The notes: generated from the sequence alone by a model not told the origin. DNA of 64,000 nt from Pigmentibacter sp. JX0631 (GCF_029873255.1 NZ_CP123622.1:496501-560500), one strand, 5' to 3'; shown: positions 17,024-25,784, numbered from the stretch's first letter. Program-made: numbers and translations.

Positions 17024-17584
17024 TTGAAACTAGGTATTTCTGGAGACATTGCTTCTTTTTCTGAAGAAGCTGCAAAAATATATAGCAATTTATCGAAAAA
17101 TGAATTTAAATTTAGTTACTATAATGACATTGACGAAGTTTTATTTGCTGTATCAAAAAAAGAAATAGAATACGGCATATTTCCTATTTACAATTCCAAA
17201 GCGGGAATTGTGAGAAATGCATTTGCAGCTATGGGTAAATTTAATTTTAATTTTATTGAAACTATAACAATTAAAATTGAGCATAATTTAATTTTAAAGA
17301 AAGATATTGAATTAAATGAAATAAATAATATTATTTCTCACCCCCAAGCATTTGCTCAATGTGAAAATTATTTAAAAAAAACATTCAAAAATATTAAATA
17401 TATTGAAGAAAAAAATACCGCACTTGCAGGAAGAAAATTATCAAATGGTATGTATCCGGAAAATTCAGCAATAATAGGTCACAAAAATATTGCTGCAGTA
17501 TACAATTTAAAAATCAAAGCTAATAAAATACAAGATAATCCTGATAATCAGACTACATTTATTATTGTTGAAAATATTATTTGA
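17024..17584 (+). CDS. Prephenate dehydratase-like protein lacking the ACT domain
   Basis: The start is TTG behind a strong GGAGGAAA. The 186-aa protein matches only the catalytic domain of prephenate dehydratase, with GISGDIASFSEEAAKIY, GIFPIYNSKAGIV, ISHPQAFAQCENYL and NPDNQTTFIIV. The usual PIENS is PIYNS, and the catalytic TRF motif is T177-T178-F179: the Thr is kept and the Arg is replaced. No C-terminal ACT domain follows, so ACT-type Phe feedback is absent. It lies between DAHP synthase and chorismate mutase, supporting a role in making phenylpyruvate. ACT-less homologues also include non-aromatising prephenate decarboxylases (BacA type), so the exact reaction is uncertain. Confidence 0.72.
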   Translation: MKLGISGDIASFSEEAAKIYSNLSKNEFKFSYYNDIDEVLFAVSKKEIEYGIFPIYNSKAGIVRNAFAAMGKFNFNFIETITIKIEHNLILKKDIELNEINNIISHPQAFAQCENYLKKTFKNIKYIEEKNTALAGRKLSNGMYPENSAIIGHKNIAAVYNLKIKANKIQDNPDNQTTFIIVENII

Positions 17585-17624
17585 GAGTTTTATTTATCTT
17601 TTATTTTTGGAAAGGAAATAAATT

Positions 17625-17888
17625 TTGAATTTAGAAAATCTCAGAACAGAAATTGAAAAAATAGATAAATTCATAATTGCATCAATGGCAAAAAGAGAAA
17701 AAATTTCTTTTAAAATAGGCGAATTAAAGAAAGAAATGGGAATCCAAATTTATGATTCAGAACGAGAAGAAAAATTAAACAATTACTACAGAAAATTATC
17801 TGAAAAGTATAATCTTGATCCTGTTTTTATTTTAGAAATTTTCAGTTTAGTCATTAAAAATTCTAGGACTATTCAAAAAAGAAAGTAA
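17625..17888 (+). CDS. Monofunctional chorismate mutase, AroQ type
   Basis: The start is TTG preceded by GGAAAGGAA. The 87-aa all-helical protein has the AroQ pattern: LRTEIEKIDKFIIASMAKRE, FKIGELKKEMG, IYDSEREEKL and a final helix ending in NSRTIQKRK. It rearranges chorismate to prephenate, feeding the neighbouring prephenate dehydratase-like protein. In enterobacteria both domains are fused in PheA; here they are separate neighbouring genes in reverse order. Only 40 bp separate the two genes, so they are probably co-transcribed. It converges with ftsY. Confidence 0.85.
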   Translation: MNLENLRTEIEKIDKFIIASMAKREKISFKIGELKKEMGIQIYDSEREEKLNNYYRKLSEKYNLDPVFILEIFSLVIKNSRTIQKRK

Positions 17889-17896
17889 ACTAAACT

Positions 17897-19135
17897 TCAA
17901 TGCTCTTCACTAAATAGAGCATTGACAAATTCGTGAGCTTCAAACACTTCAAGATCCTCTACAGCTTCACCAACACCAACATAGCGTATTGGTACTTTTA
18001 ATTCTGCGGCAATAGCAATAGCAATTCCGCCCTTTGCTGTTCCGTCAAGTTTAGTTAAGACTAACCCTGTTATATTAACGACTTCTTGAAATATTCTTGC
18101 TTGCTGTAAAGCATTTTGCCCAGTTGTAGCATCTAATACAAGCAAAACTTCATGGGGTGCTTCCGGATTTTCTTTTGCAATAACTCGACTTATTTTGGCC
18201 AACTCTTGCATAAGATCTTGCCTATTTTGCAGTCTTCCAGCTGTATCAATTAAACAAACACTTGAACCATTTTCTGCAGCTTTTTTAACTGTTTCAAAAG
18301 CAACCGAAGCGGGATCTGTTCCTTCTTTTAAGCGAATCATTTCTGCATTTGAGCGTTGCGCCCAAATAGCCAATTGCTCTACTGCAGCAGCACGAAATGT
18401 ATCAGCAGCACCTATCACAACCTTTTGGCCTTTTAAATGTGATTTAAAAGCCAATTTACCTGTTGTTGTAGTCTTTCCTACGCCATTAACACCGACCATC
18501 AAAACAACATGTGGGAGTTTTTTTTCACTTAAACTTTGCAAGGGATTCTCAAGAACACCCTTAGGATTTTCTTTGGTGGAGGTTAAAATAGTAAAAATTT
18601 CTTCCCGTAAGATACCTTTAAATAATTTAGGATCAAGATAAGCTTCTGGAGTTAAGCGCCCTTTTACTCTGTCAACAAGATATTCAGAAGTTTTAACACC
18701 GACATCTGCCTGAACTAGAAGTTCGAATAATGTTTCATGTATTTCTGCTCTAGTGGCTTTGTCTTTTTTAGAAAGAAAAAACTCATCCAAATTTGTTACT
18801 AATTGAGTGTGAGTTTTTCTAAGCCCTCCTTTAAGACGCTCAAACCAATTATGAGTCGGCAATGATTCTTTAATGGAAACTTCTTTAGGAACATCCTTTT
18901 GCACAACAATTTTTTTTGCTGTTGAAGAAGCCTTAACACTTTCCTTATCTTTTGCTTTTTCTTCTGTTAAAGCTATTAAAGATTCGCGAATTGTATCTTT
19001 AGATTGTAATTTTAGAGATGAATTTTCTTTTTGTTTTTTATTATAACGAACAATACCTGATATAACCAGGATTGAAATTATTAAAAAAGTAATTCCTCCA
19101 ACAATTACAAACTGATTGGTAGTCCATTCATTCAT
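17897..19135 (-). CDS. ftsY: Signal recognition particle receptor FtsY
   Basis: FtsY is the membrane-associated GTPase that receives SRP-ribosome complexes for co-translational insertion. Residues 9-31 form a single membrane helix, followed by a charged Lys/Glu-rich linker (residues ~35-95), then the N and G domains. GTPase motifs are GVNGVGKTTTTGKLA (P-loop), DTFRAAAVEQL, DTAGRLQNR and TKLDGTAKGG. A true N-terminal anchor instead of the long acidic A domain is common in many phyla. It is the last gene of a five-gene leftward run, 5 bp after the VOC gene. A hairpin (CAATGCTCT/AGAGCATTG, 17898-17924) overlaps the stop codon. Confidence 0.95.
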   Translation of the reverse strand: MNEWTTNQFVIVGGITFLIISILVISGIVRYNKKQKENSSLKLQSKDTIRESLIALTEEKAKDKESVKASSTAKKIVVQKDVPKEVSIKESLPTHNWFERLKGGLRKTHTQLVTNLDEFFLSKKDKATRAEIHETLFELLVQADVGVKTSEYLVDRVKGRLTPEAYLDPKLFKGILREEIFTILTSTKENPKGVLENPLQSLSEKKLPHVVLMVGVNGVGKTTTTGKLAFKSHLKGQKVVIGAADTFRAAAVEQLAIWAQRSNAEMIRLKEGTDPASVAFETVKKAAENGSSVCLIDTAGRLQNRQDLMQELAKISRVIAKENPEAPHEVLLVLDATTGQNALQQARIFQEVVNITGLVLTKLDGTAKGGIAIAIAAELKVPIRYVGVGEAVEDLEVFEAHEFVNALFSEEH

Positions 19136-19140
19136 ACTAA

Positions 19141-19536
19141 TTAATTCCTATTATACCAGAAATATTCTACTAAATTTCCAAATGGATCCCGAAAATAAAA
19201 TGCTCTTCCATCGGATCGATCATACGGAGCTCGAATAATTTCAATGGAAAATTTTTTCAAATGCTCATAAAATAAATCTACTTTTTCTGCAGATTGTGCT
19301 TGAAAACCATAATGGTCTAATACTTGTTTTTCTAAAGCACCCGCTTGACGTGATTTATCTACAGCATCTTTTTCAAGTTTAGCTACAAGAATTGAAGTCG
19401 AAAATGGAATCATTATTTGAGTATCTCGAAACATAAAGTAAGGCGTTTGCAGAACCTCACCAAAAAACCATTTTCCTTTTTCGAGATCGTCAATGACAAT
19501 AGCTAAGTGACCAATGTTCTCAATCCAGGGATTCAT
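19141..19536 (-). CDS. VOC (glyoxalase/bleomycin-resistance fold) family protein
   Basis: The 131-aa protein has the repeated beta-alpha-beta-beta-beta pattern of the vicinal-oxygen-chelate fold. It begins ENIGHLAIVIDDLEKGKWFF, with a candidate metal-ligand His in the first strand, and ends DPFGNLVEYFWY with a Glu, as in methylmalonyl-CoA epimerases and glyoxalase I. The substrate is not evident. Its ATG overlaps the stop of the HEAT-like gene by 4 bp (ATGA), and ftsY follows after 5 bp, so it is translationally linked to both. Confidence 0.72.
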   Translation of the reverse strand: MNPWIENIGHLAIVIDDLEKGKWFFGEVLQTPYFMFRDTQIMIPFSTSILVAKLEKDAVDKSRQAGALEKQVLDHYGFQAQSAEKVDLFYEHLKKFSIEIIRAPYDRSDGRAFYFRDPFGNLVEYFWYNRN

Positions 19537-20198
19537 GTCTCATTCCAGCGATGATTTTGAATTATTGAATTGACAACTCCTAAAAATCTGGAGTTATCAT
19601 CACTTATTGGACTTTTAGCTAAATTTAAAATAATGTCTTTCGCTTTTCTATTGCTTCTAGCTTGTTCTTCTAGACACTCCAGAGCTGCCATTCTTAAATT
19701 GTCGTCCCTGCTAGATAAAAATTCCACAACTTTACCAACTATGATATCATTTGCTTCTTTTACATCTTTTAAAGCTAACAGAATTTCTTCATTTCTTTCA
19801 ATTGTAGCTTCATCAAATTCGGCTATATTTGTTGATAAATTACTCAATAATAAATTGATAAATTCTGATTCAGCATATAATTTTTCAGCAATTTTTATTG
19901 GCCAAGATATTTTTCGTTCTTTAGCTAATACATTTTCAATAAAAACCTTAGCTTGATCACCATAAGCAACAATCAATTTCATACATTGTTCTTTTTCTTT
20001 GGTATCTTGCAAACCAGAATCAACTGAAATTTCAAATCGCTTTAGTAATTGAGGCACAGCTTGTTCAGCTGTAAGACCTTCCAAAGCTTCTATTGCTTCT
20101 AGTCTTTGTTCTTTAGTAGTTAATATTTTTTTTAATACATCTCCGTATTTATCATAAGACTTACTTGAAGAAGAAAATAATTTACTAAATAAACCCAC
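19533..20198 (-). CDS. HEAT-repeat-like helical protein
   Basis: The 221-aa protein is almost entirely amphipathic helices. Segments such as EALEGLTAEQAVPQLLKRF and DDNLRMAALECLEEQARSNR match the paired-helix HEAT/PBS-lyase-like pattern. It has no signal peptide or membrane helix; the N-terminal GLFSKLFSSSSKS is basic and serine-rich. It is probably a cytoplasmic scaffold. It sits between the 45-aa membrane protein and the VOC gene in the ftsY run. No specific function can be assigned. Confidence 0.6.
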   Translation of the reverse strand: MGLFSKLFSSSSKSYDKYGDVLKKILTTKEQRLEAIEALEGLTAEQAVPQLLKRFEISVDSGLQDTKEKEQCMKLIVAYGDQAKVFIENVLAKERKISWPIKIAEKLYAESEFINLLLSNLSTNIAEFDEATIERNEEILLALKDVKEANDIIVGKVVEFLSSRDDNLRMAALECLEEQARSNRKAKDIILNLAKSPISDDNSRFLGVVNSIIQNHRWNET

Positions 20199-20210
20199 GT
20201 TTAACCCCTT

Positions 20211-20348
20211 TTACCTATAAAACTTAGCAGAATATATCACCATGAAGAGGCCTACAACGCAAAAAAGAATCCCTAAGATTACTCCAATTTCCATTGCTAT
20301 AAAAGAATATTGAGATGCGTGATGGATTTTGACTTCTTGATTTATCAT
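20211..20348 (-). CDS. 45-aa single-pass membrane microprotein
   Basis: The frame MINQEVKIHHASQYSFIAME continues into a hydrophobic helix (IGVILGILFCVVGLFMVIYS) and a short basic tail, AKFYR. Its ATG overlaps the TGA of the upstream DUF1573-type gene as ATGA, and the HEAT-like gene begins 12 bp after its stop, so it is embedded in a translated operon. The length, the well-formed membrane helix and the coupled start all argue that it is a real gene. Function is unknown; a partner or stabiliser of a membrane complex encoded in this operon is one possibility. Confidence 0.68.
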   Translation of the reverse strand: MINQEVKIHHASQYSFIAMEIGVILGILFCVVGLFMVIYSAKFYR

Positions 20349-21595
20349 GGTTCTTTCCTCAAAACACCAAAAAATGGCACAGTAATTTCTTTGTAATCGG
20401 GATCATTTGTTTTTACAACAAAAAAACCAGAAACATTCACACCAGGTGGAACAGAAGAATCGCTACTAACACTTGTCATTTTTTTTGGGAAGCTAAGTTT
20501 AAATTTGACAATATACGATGAAACTATTCCTTCAGATGTTGCCTGACTATGCAGCGATTTATCTTTACGTACATCAAATAGATCAGTTTCTTTGATATTT
20601 TTTAATTCAGGTAGCTTTTTTAAATCAACTTTGACTCCAGTAATAGCAAAATTTTTATCTGTTGATTTAAAACTGATAACTCTCTCAGAAGGTTTTTGAC
20701 TATTAACTACGCCAAACTCAACATACTTTGCTGACATTTGCACATGCCCAATAGATTCACCAATAATAGGAATTTCAAAATTTTTATAGAAAGTTGAATT
20801 ATTCCAAATTTTTAATTTGGCATTAATCGTTCCAATGGGAATATTTTTTTCATCAAACTCTAATATTATTTGCGGCGGTTGCCCTGTTACTGTAGGCACT
20901 AATTTAGTTTTTATATAGGGAACAGAGGATTCAACTGCAATAATTCTTAATATATCAGAATTAGAGAGAATACTATCCTTGTTAGATTCTGCTATTTTTG
21001 AATTTGTAATTTCCTTTAATAGATAATCTTTCACTTCACTTTTATTTGATGATTTTGCACGTCCTAAAAGATTTACTGTTATTGTATAATTTTTTTTATT
21101 TTCTCCAGTAATTTTTCCAACGTATAATAAAGCAGGATTAGAAGTAATTTCTTGAAGGACATTTGCAGTTAAAGTTAAAGTAACAGTTGGTGACGATGAG
21201 CCCATATTCGTTTCTAAAGTAATTGTCCTAATTATACTACCTGAAAAGTCTTGCGAATTGAATTCAACATTAACTACTCCACTTTCATTTGGTTTAAATA
21301 CATTTTTTAGAGTTTTACCATCATCTGCATAAATCTTTGTATTAATACATCCGCATGCTGCATGAATATTACTAAAAACTAGGACTCCATTCCCAGTATT
21401 TTGAAATTTAAACAAGTGAGTCATTCTCTGCCCGCGATAAATTTCACCAAAATCGTAACGAGTATAATCAAACTCAACTCTTGGGATTTGACCTTGTAAA
21501 TTGATTTCAGATGGGTTTTGTGCATAACTTAATATGGAGTGAAAAAAAGTGAGTGATAAAAAGAAAAAAACTACTATAAGTCGCAAATGGCTCAT
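20345..21595 (-). CDS. Secreted DUF1573-type Ig-like protein
   Basis: I place the start at the internal ATG 21595 (MSHLRLIVVFFFLSLTFF), because GGAG stands nine bases upstream and a signal peptide follows at once. The mature protein begins EFDYTRYDFGEIYRGQ, then HLFKFQNTGNG and AACGC. This is the DUF1573/ASH-like immunoglobulin fold found in many Bacteroidota and Deltaproteobacteria-like secreted proteins. Further Ig-like strands follow to the end, with YVEFGVVNSQKPSERVISF as a second repeat. It is probably periplasmic. It heads the leftward operon that ends with ftsY, and its start region faces the divergent lnt gene. Confidence 0.68.
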   Translation of the reverse strand: MSHLRLIVVFFFLSLTFFHSILSYAQNPSEINLQGQIPRVEFDYTRYDFGEIYRGQRMTHLFKFQNTGNGVLVFSNIHAACGCINTKIYADDGKTLKNVFKPNESGVVNVEFNSQDFSGSIIRTITLETNMGSSSPTVTLTLTANVLQEITSNPALLYVGKITGENKKNYTITVNLLGRAKSSNKSEVKDYLLKEITNSKIAESNKDSILSNSDILRIIAVESSVPYIKTKLVPTVTGQPPQIILEFDEKNIPIGTINAKLKIWNNSTFYKNFEIPIIGESIGHVQMSAKYVEFGVVNSQKPSERVISFKSTDKNFAITGVKVDLKKLPELKNIKETDLFDVRKDKSLHSQATSEGIVSSYIVKFKLSFPKKMTSVSSDSSVPPGVNVSGFFVVKTNDPDYKEITVPFFGVLRKEP

Positions 21596-21691
21596 ATTGA
21601 GATCTCCAATGCCCCATGTTATCATCAATGCCGCAGTTGGTATAAACTTTTTTTCTGTTTAAGTCCAAATCTTATAGGTCATAATAAGTCC

Positions 21692-23398
21692 ATGATTAAC
21701 TTTAAATCAAGTTTTCTTAAGTATCTTAGTGTTATTTTAAGTGGTATCTTAGTTTCAATGGGGTTTCCAGGACTTCATTTTCCAACTATAGGTCTTGGAA
21801 TTATCTTGCCTTTTTCTCTTATCCCACTTTTTATAGTGATAGAAAATTTATCAAGAACTAAGCATGTTTCTTCCCACTTAAAACAACATTTAATAGCGTG
21901 CTCACCTTTTCAAAGATCTTTGAAAGCTTTTTTATGCTTTTGGTTATTTGGATTTGTATTACAACTTTGCGCCTTTTTTTGGATATCTAAGCCAATTATT
22001 TTCTTCAGTTCTTTTAAAGCTACAACAGCTTATCCCTTATATATAGGGATAAGTTTTTTTACCGCTTTGTACTTTCCCTTTATTTTCTCTCCATTAATCT
22101 TTAAAACTTGGATTTCAACACGTCATCCAACAAAAAAACTTCCAACTATTGCAATTGCTATGATGATTGTTCTGTTAGAAATAATGGCTCCCCGTTTCTT
22201 TAACTGGACTTTTGGAAGCTTAATGCATTCAGAAATATATGTTAGCCAATTAGCTAATTTATTTGGTTTTAATGCAGTTTCATTTTTTATTTTATTTACA
22301 AGCTTATCTCTTGCTAACGCCTTTTCAAATATTGTAAAAAATAAAAACCTTCTCATCTCTGCTATTGTTGTAAATTCAATTCTTTGGGGGCTAGTCTATT
22401 GTTACGGTTTTTATAGAATTTACGATGCTGAACACACAGAAGAAAAACCTAAAACTTCTAGAATTGCTTTTGTTCAGCCAAATTTTACTTTTAATTCAAT
22501 AGCATCATTACCATTACCTGCAAATGATGCACAAAAACAAAATATTACTAGACTTCTTGAAATGACTGAAGAAGCCATTCAAAAAGCAATTCAAGCTGAT
22601 GGAAAAAAACCCGATTTAATTGTTTGGCCTGAAAGTGCCACCCAAAGTTTTTATTTACTTGATCAAAGAGAAATAAATCTTACAAAACAATTCACTGCAA
22701 AAAATCAAATTCCAATCTTAGTTCAAGCTACCAAGTGGGATGTAGAAAATATAAAAGAAGTAGGAATTGAAAAAGCCCCAGTTTGGTCAGCTTCTTTTTT
22801 GATCCGACCCGATGGTTCTAAAAGCAAAGATTTTGAAAAATGGGTGCCAATGCCGTTTGGTGAAAGTTTTCCTTTTGAAGATTATTTTCCAGCATTAGGA
22901 GATCAATATCGAAAAATTTTTGAAAATGCCAGTAAACTTGAAATTGGTTCAAGCTTTGATGGGTTAGCATACAATGAAAATGAATTTGTCGCGCCTTTAA
23001 TTTGTTTTGATTCTATCAACCAACAACTGCCAAGGTTACAAGCAAGTAAAGGAAAGGCAAGCCTGTTTGTCAACCAAGCAAATTTTGTTTGGATGGTTGA
23101 TAGCAATGCTGGATTAGAATTCAGTATTTTGAATAAATTTAGGAGCATAGAAAACTCAAGAAGTTTAGTAATGGTATCAAATACGGGACCTACTTTAGCT
23201 TTTGATCAATTTGGCAGAGAAATTATAAAGCCAACAAAATTATTAACACAAGCAACTGGATTTGTAGATGTTCCTTTATCAAAAGAAGTAACAGTATTTT
23301 CTTTATTAGGTAACTGGCCCTTAATTATATTAGGCATTATTTCTACTATTTGGTTTCTTTTTTCAATGAAAAATAATTCTAATGATTATCGAAGATAA
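21692..23398 (+). CDS. lnt: Apolipoprotein N-acyltransferase
   Basis: Lnt adds the third acyl chain to lipoproteins at the inner membrane before Lol sorting. I take the start as ATG 21692 (MINFKSSFLKYLSVILSG), at the beginning of the first membrane helix, rather than the longer frame from 21587, which has no signal-like content. Five to seven membrane helices precede a nitrilase-like domain. The catalytic residues are visible as Glu in VWPESATQ, Lys in FEKWVPMPFGESFPFE and Cys in APLICFDSIN. A last helix closes the protein. It overlaps rarA by 17 bp. Confidence 0.9.
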   Translation: MINFKSSFLKYLSVILSGILVSMGFPGLHFPTIGLGIILPFSLIPLFIVIENLSRTKHVSSHLKQHLIACSPFQRSLKAFLCFWLFGFVLQLCAFFWISKPIIFFSSFKATTAYPLYIGISFFTALYFPFIFSPLIFKTWISTRHPTKKLPTIAIAMMIVLLEIMAPRFFNWTFGSLMHSEIYVSQLANLFGFNAVSFFILFTSLSLANAFSNIVKNKNLLISAIVVNSILWGLVYCYGFYRIYDAEHTEEKPKTSRIAFVQPNFTFNSIASLPLPANDAQKQNITRLLEMTEEAIQKAIQADGKKPDLIVWPESATQSFYLLDQREINLTKQFTAKNQIPILVQATKWDVENIKEVGIEKAPVWSASFLIRPDGSKSKDFEKWVPMPFGESFPFEDYFPALGDQYRKIFENASKLEIGSSFDGLAYNENEFVAPLICFDSINQQLPRLQASKGKASLFVNQANFVWMVDSNAGLEFSILNKFRSIENSRSLVMVSNTGPTLAFDQFGREIIKPTKLLTQATGFVDVPLSKEVTVFSLLGNWPLIILGIISTIWFLFSMKNNSNDYRR

Positions 23399-24665
23399 AA
23401 TAGAAAAAAATGAATCTTTGCTTCTAGCAGAAAAATTGCGACCTACTAAAAACTCTATCCATTTATTGGTGGGATCTGCAAAAAAAATATGGGATAGAGA
23501 CTTAGCACAATGGAGAATGAATCATAAATTTCACTTAATATTATGGGGGCCGCCAGGATCTGGCAAAACAACATTAGCTAGACTCCTTGGAGAAAACTGT
23601 AACCTTCCTTTTATTATGCTCTCGGGTGTGAGAGATGGAGTAAAAGAAATTCGCACTGCTATTCAAAATTGTTCAACTCCGCCTATTTTATTTATTGATG
23701 AAATTCATAGATTATCTAGAACACAACAAGATGCTTTGTTACCTATTTTAGAATATTCAGAAGCTTGGCTTATTGGAGCAACTACAGAATCTCCTACAAC
23801 TGAATTAAGCGCTCCTTTTTTAAGTAGAGTAAGATGTATTTATAATGGACCACTCCAAGAAGAGGATATCCTTCATGCTTTAGAGCAAGGGTTAAATTAT
23901 TTAACAATAAATAAACCAAATATTTTTCAAAATAAAGAAACAAATTATATTGATTACTTAAAAAACGTTTGCTTTGAAAAAATTGCGAAAATGAGTGGTG
24001 GAGACTTAAGATTTTCCTTAAACTTACTAGAAAATATTTGTTACTGTAATTCTCTTGAAGAAGAAACCGAAGTTTTTGCTAATACTTTAAAATCATTTAC
24101 AGCAAAAAATCATTATGACTATATCAGTGCAATGATTAAAAGTATGCGCGGCAGCGATCCAGATGCTGCTTTGTTTTATGCGATAACCTCTTTAGATAAA
24201 GGTGAAGATCCTTTATTTATAGCTAGAAGGTGTATTATTTTTGCTAGTGAAGATGTAAGTAATGCCGATCCTCAAGCCTTAACTTTAGCTTTAAGTGCAT
24301 ATAAAGCCATTGAGGCTGTAGGAATGCCTGAAGGCAGAATACCACTTGCACAATGTGTTACTTATTTAGCTAGTACCTTTAAAAGTAACAGAGCCTATAA
24401 AGCTATTGAAACAGTAAGAAATTGGCGCCAAAAAGCAGAAGAAAATGGAATGTCAATTCAACCACCTGTTGAATTGACTCTAAAAGGTAAAAGTAAATAT
24501 AAATATCCTCATGATTTTGAAAATTCTTTTGTTTCTTTTAATTATCTACCAGATTCTATTGTAGAGTTAAAAAGAACAGAAAAAAAACCAGCCTATCTTC
24601 CAACTGATAATGGGGTAGAAAGTCGCTTAAAAAGTAGATTGTCAGAGCTTTGGAAGAAAAAATAA
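23382..24665 (+). CDS. rarA: Replication-associated recombination protein A (AAA+ ATPase)
   Basis: RarA/MgsA acts at stalled replication forks. The 427-aa protein has Walker A GPPGSGKTTLARLLG, Walker B LFIDEIHRLSRTQQDALL, sensor 1 IGATTESPT and the arginine-finger region FLSRVRC. A helical C-terminal domain contains SMRGSDPDAALFYA and the typical CRRCIIFASEDV-like stretch (ARRCIIFASEDVSNAD). The start overlaps lnt, suggesting co-transcription. Its stop codon lies inside the left copy of the 62-bp direct repeat (24662-24723). Confidence 0.93.
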   Translation: MIIEDKIEKNESLLLAEKLRPTKNSIHLLVGSAKKIWDRDLAQWRMNHKFHLILWGPPGSGKTTLARLLGENCNLPFIMLSGVRDGVKEIRTAIQNCSTPPILFIDEIHRLSRTQQDALLPILEYSEAWLIGATTESPTTELSAPFLSRVRCIYNGPLQEEDILHALEQGLNYLTINKPNIFQNKETNYIDYLKNVCFEKIAKMSGGDLRFSLNLLENICYCNSLEEETEVFANTLKSFTAKNHYDYISAMIKSMRGSDPDAALFYAITSLDKGEDPLFIARRCIIFASEDVSNADPQALTLALSAYKAIEAVGMPEGRIPLAQCVTYLASTFKSNRAYKAIETVRNWRQKAEENGMSIQPPVELTLKGKSKYKYPHDFENSFVSFNYLPDSIVELKRTEKKPAYLPTDNGVESRLKSRLSELWKKK

Positions 24666-24723
24666 TTAGGCAGCAGAATCATTTTTATTATTGTTACTAT
24701 TAATAGTATTTTCTTCTTTATTT
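24662..24723. repeat. 62-bp direct repeat, left copy
   Basis: This stretch is identical to 27968-28029, offset by 3306 bp. It begins ATAATTAGGCAGCAGAATC and ends TTCTTCTTTATTT. In the right copy these bases encode the last 19 codons and stop of the TPR/membrane gene. In this copy the same bases start inside the rarA stop codon and have no coding role. The simplest reading is that rarA and the TPR gene were once convergent neighbours with abutting stop codons, and that a 3.2-kb block entered with duplication of this boundary. Confidence 0.95.
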
Positions 24724-24825
24724 TTTTACATTATTCTTAATTATCAATTTGGAATTAAAAATTTTAAAGAAAAACCAATAAAGATAGATTATATGTTGTA
24801 TTATTAATGTTTTGAAATGCCCTGT

Positions 24826-24932
24826 AAGCCCATTCTAAATTACTCCTTAAAGATTTATTTGATTTAAGGAGTAATTTAAAGCCGTATAGTCTTGTATAAT
24901 TTTTTATGACATTATATTTTCAGAATAGGCTT
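24826..24932. other. Nested hairpin structure inside the repeat-bounded block
   Basis: AAATTACTCCTTAAA (24837-24851) pairs perfectly with TTTAAGGAGTAATTT (24863-24877), extendable by one pair. Flanking this, AAGCCCATTCT (24826-24836) pairs with AGAATAGGCTT (24922-24932) with one G-U, so an 11-bp outer stem encloses a 15-16 bp inner hairpin. It could be a structured RNA, a terminator for the lipoprotein gene or a DNA recombination structure. Outside it, 24724-24825 and 24933-24983 show nothing recognisable. Confidence 0.5.
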
Positions 24933-24983
24933 TAATATTCAAAAAATTATTAAATAATATTTTAAGAAAAAATAATTTTTTTT

Positions 24984-25784
24984 TCATAGTATGTTCTCAT
25001 CAAAATTTTCAACAACATTGTAAATTCTATTATTATCAAAGGTTCCATTATATACTATTTTTAAATGAGCTTTCTTAAAATATAAGTCACAAATTAAATC
25101 TTTATATGAAGTTTTTAATTCCATTGATCCTGAAAGGATTAATTCCTTATATATTAAAATAGATAAACCTGAAGAAAGGGTTTTTGTATTTCCTAAAATA
25201 TTAGAAATAGCATCACTATCAAAATCAATAGAATATGAAATATTTTCAAAATTTAAATGATTTGTAAAAGTTATATTTTTTCTGCTTATATTTATCTCTC
25301 TTTCAACATTAGATAATATTTTTGTAATAAATTTATTACTTAGAAAATCAACTCTTGAAATAAATTTAATACTTGAACTCTCATTTTCTCTTACAAATTG
25401 AATCATTTTTAAATTAGCAAAATCTCTTATCTTATTACAATTATCTTGAGTTGGAGAAAACAAGGAGTCTGAAATTATTTTCATCTGTCCAGTATATATT
25501 GCTGGAAATGATTTTATTTCAACAATTGCTGTGTTTTTTTTCCTTTTAACAACAACATCAATTTTCTGATCTGAACCCTCCGCTGGAATTTGGATATTGG
25601 TTACTAACTCATCTCCTGGTATCTGCGTTTCTTGATTACCTACATCAACAATATTACCTATACCATCTATTTTATTGTTATTGTCTGGCTTATCTTTTGA
25701 AGAATCATTACGACTATTTTCAATTCCACAGGATGTAATCAATATAAATGAAATAAAAAATATTAATACATTAAATATTTTCAT
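24984..25784 (-). CDS. Hypothetical lipoprotein
   Basis: The 266-aa protein begins MKIFNVLIFFISFILITSCG. The lipobox ITSC places the lipidated cysteine at residue 19. An Asn/Asp/Lys-rich linker follows, then a beta-rich domain without a motif I know. AGGAGA lies about a dozen bases before the ATG. It is downstream of the split coiled-coil gene on the same strand, within the block bounded by 62-bp repeats. Both are exported, so they may act together at the envelope. I assign no function. Confidence 0.6.
   Translation of the reverse strand: MKIFNVLIFFISFILITSCGIENSRNDSSKDKPDNNNKIDGIGNIVDVGNQETQIPGDELVTNIQIPAEGSDQKIDVVVKRKKNTAIVEIKSFPAIYTGQMKIISDSLFSPTQDNCNKIRDFANLKMIQFVRENESSSIKFISRVDFLSNKFITKILSNVEREINISRKNITFTNHLNFENISYSIDFDSDAISNILGNTKTLSSGLSILIYKELILSGSMELKTSYKDLICDLYFKKAHLKIVYNGTFDNNRIYNVVENFDENIL

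Noticed and set aside
17898-17924. CAATGCTCT/AGAGCATTG hairpin as a bidirectional terminator between chorismate mutase and ftsY
   Set aside because: It overlaps the ftsY stop codon and lacks a U-run on either side, so support is too weak for a terminator call.
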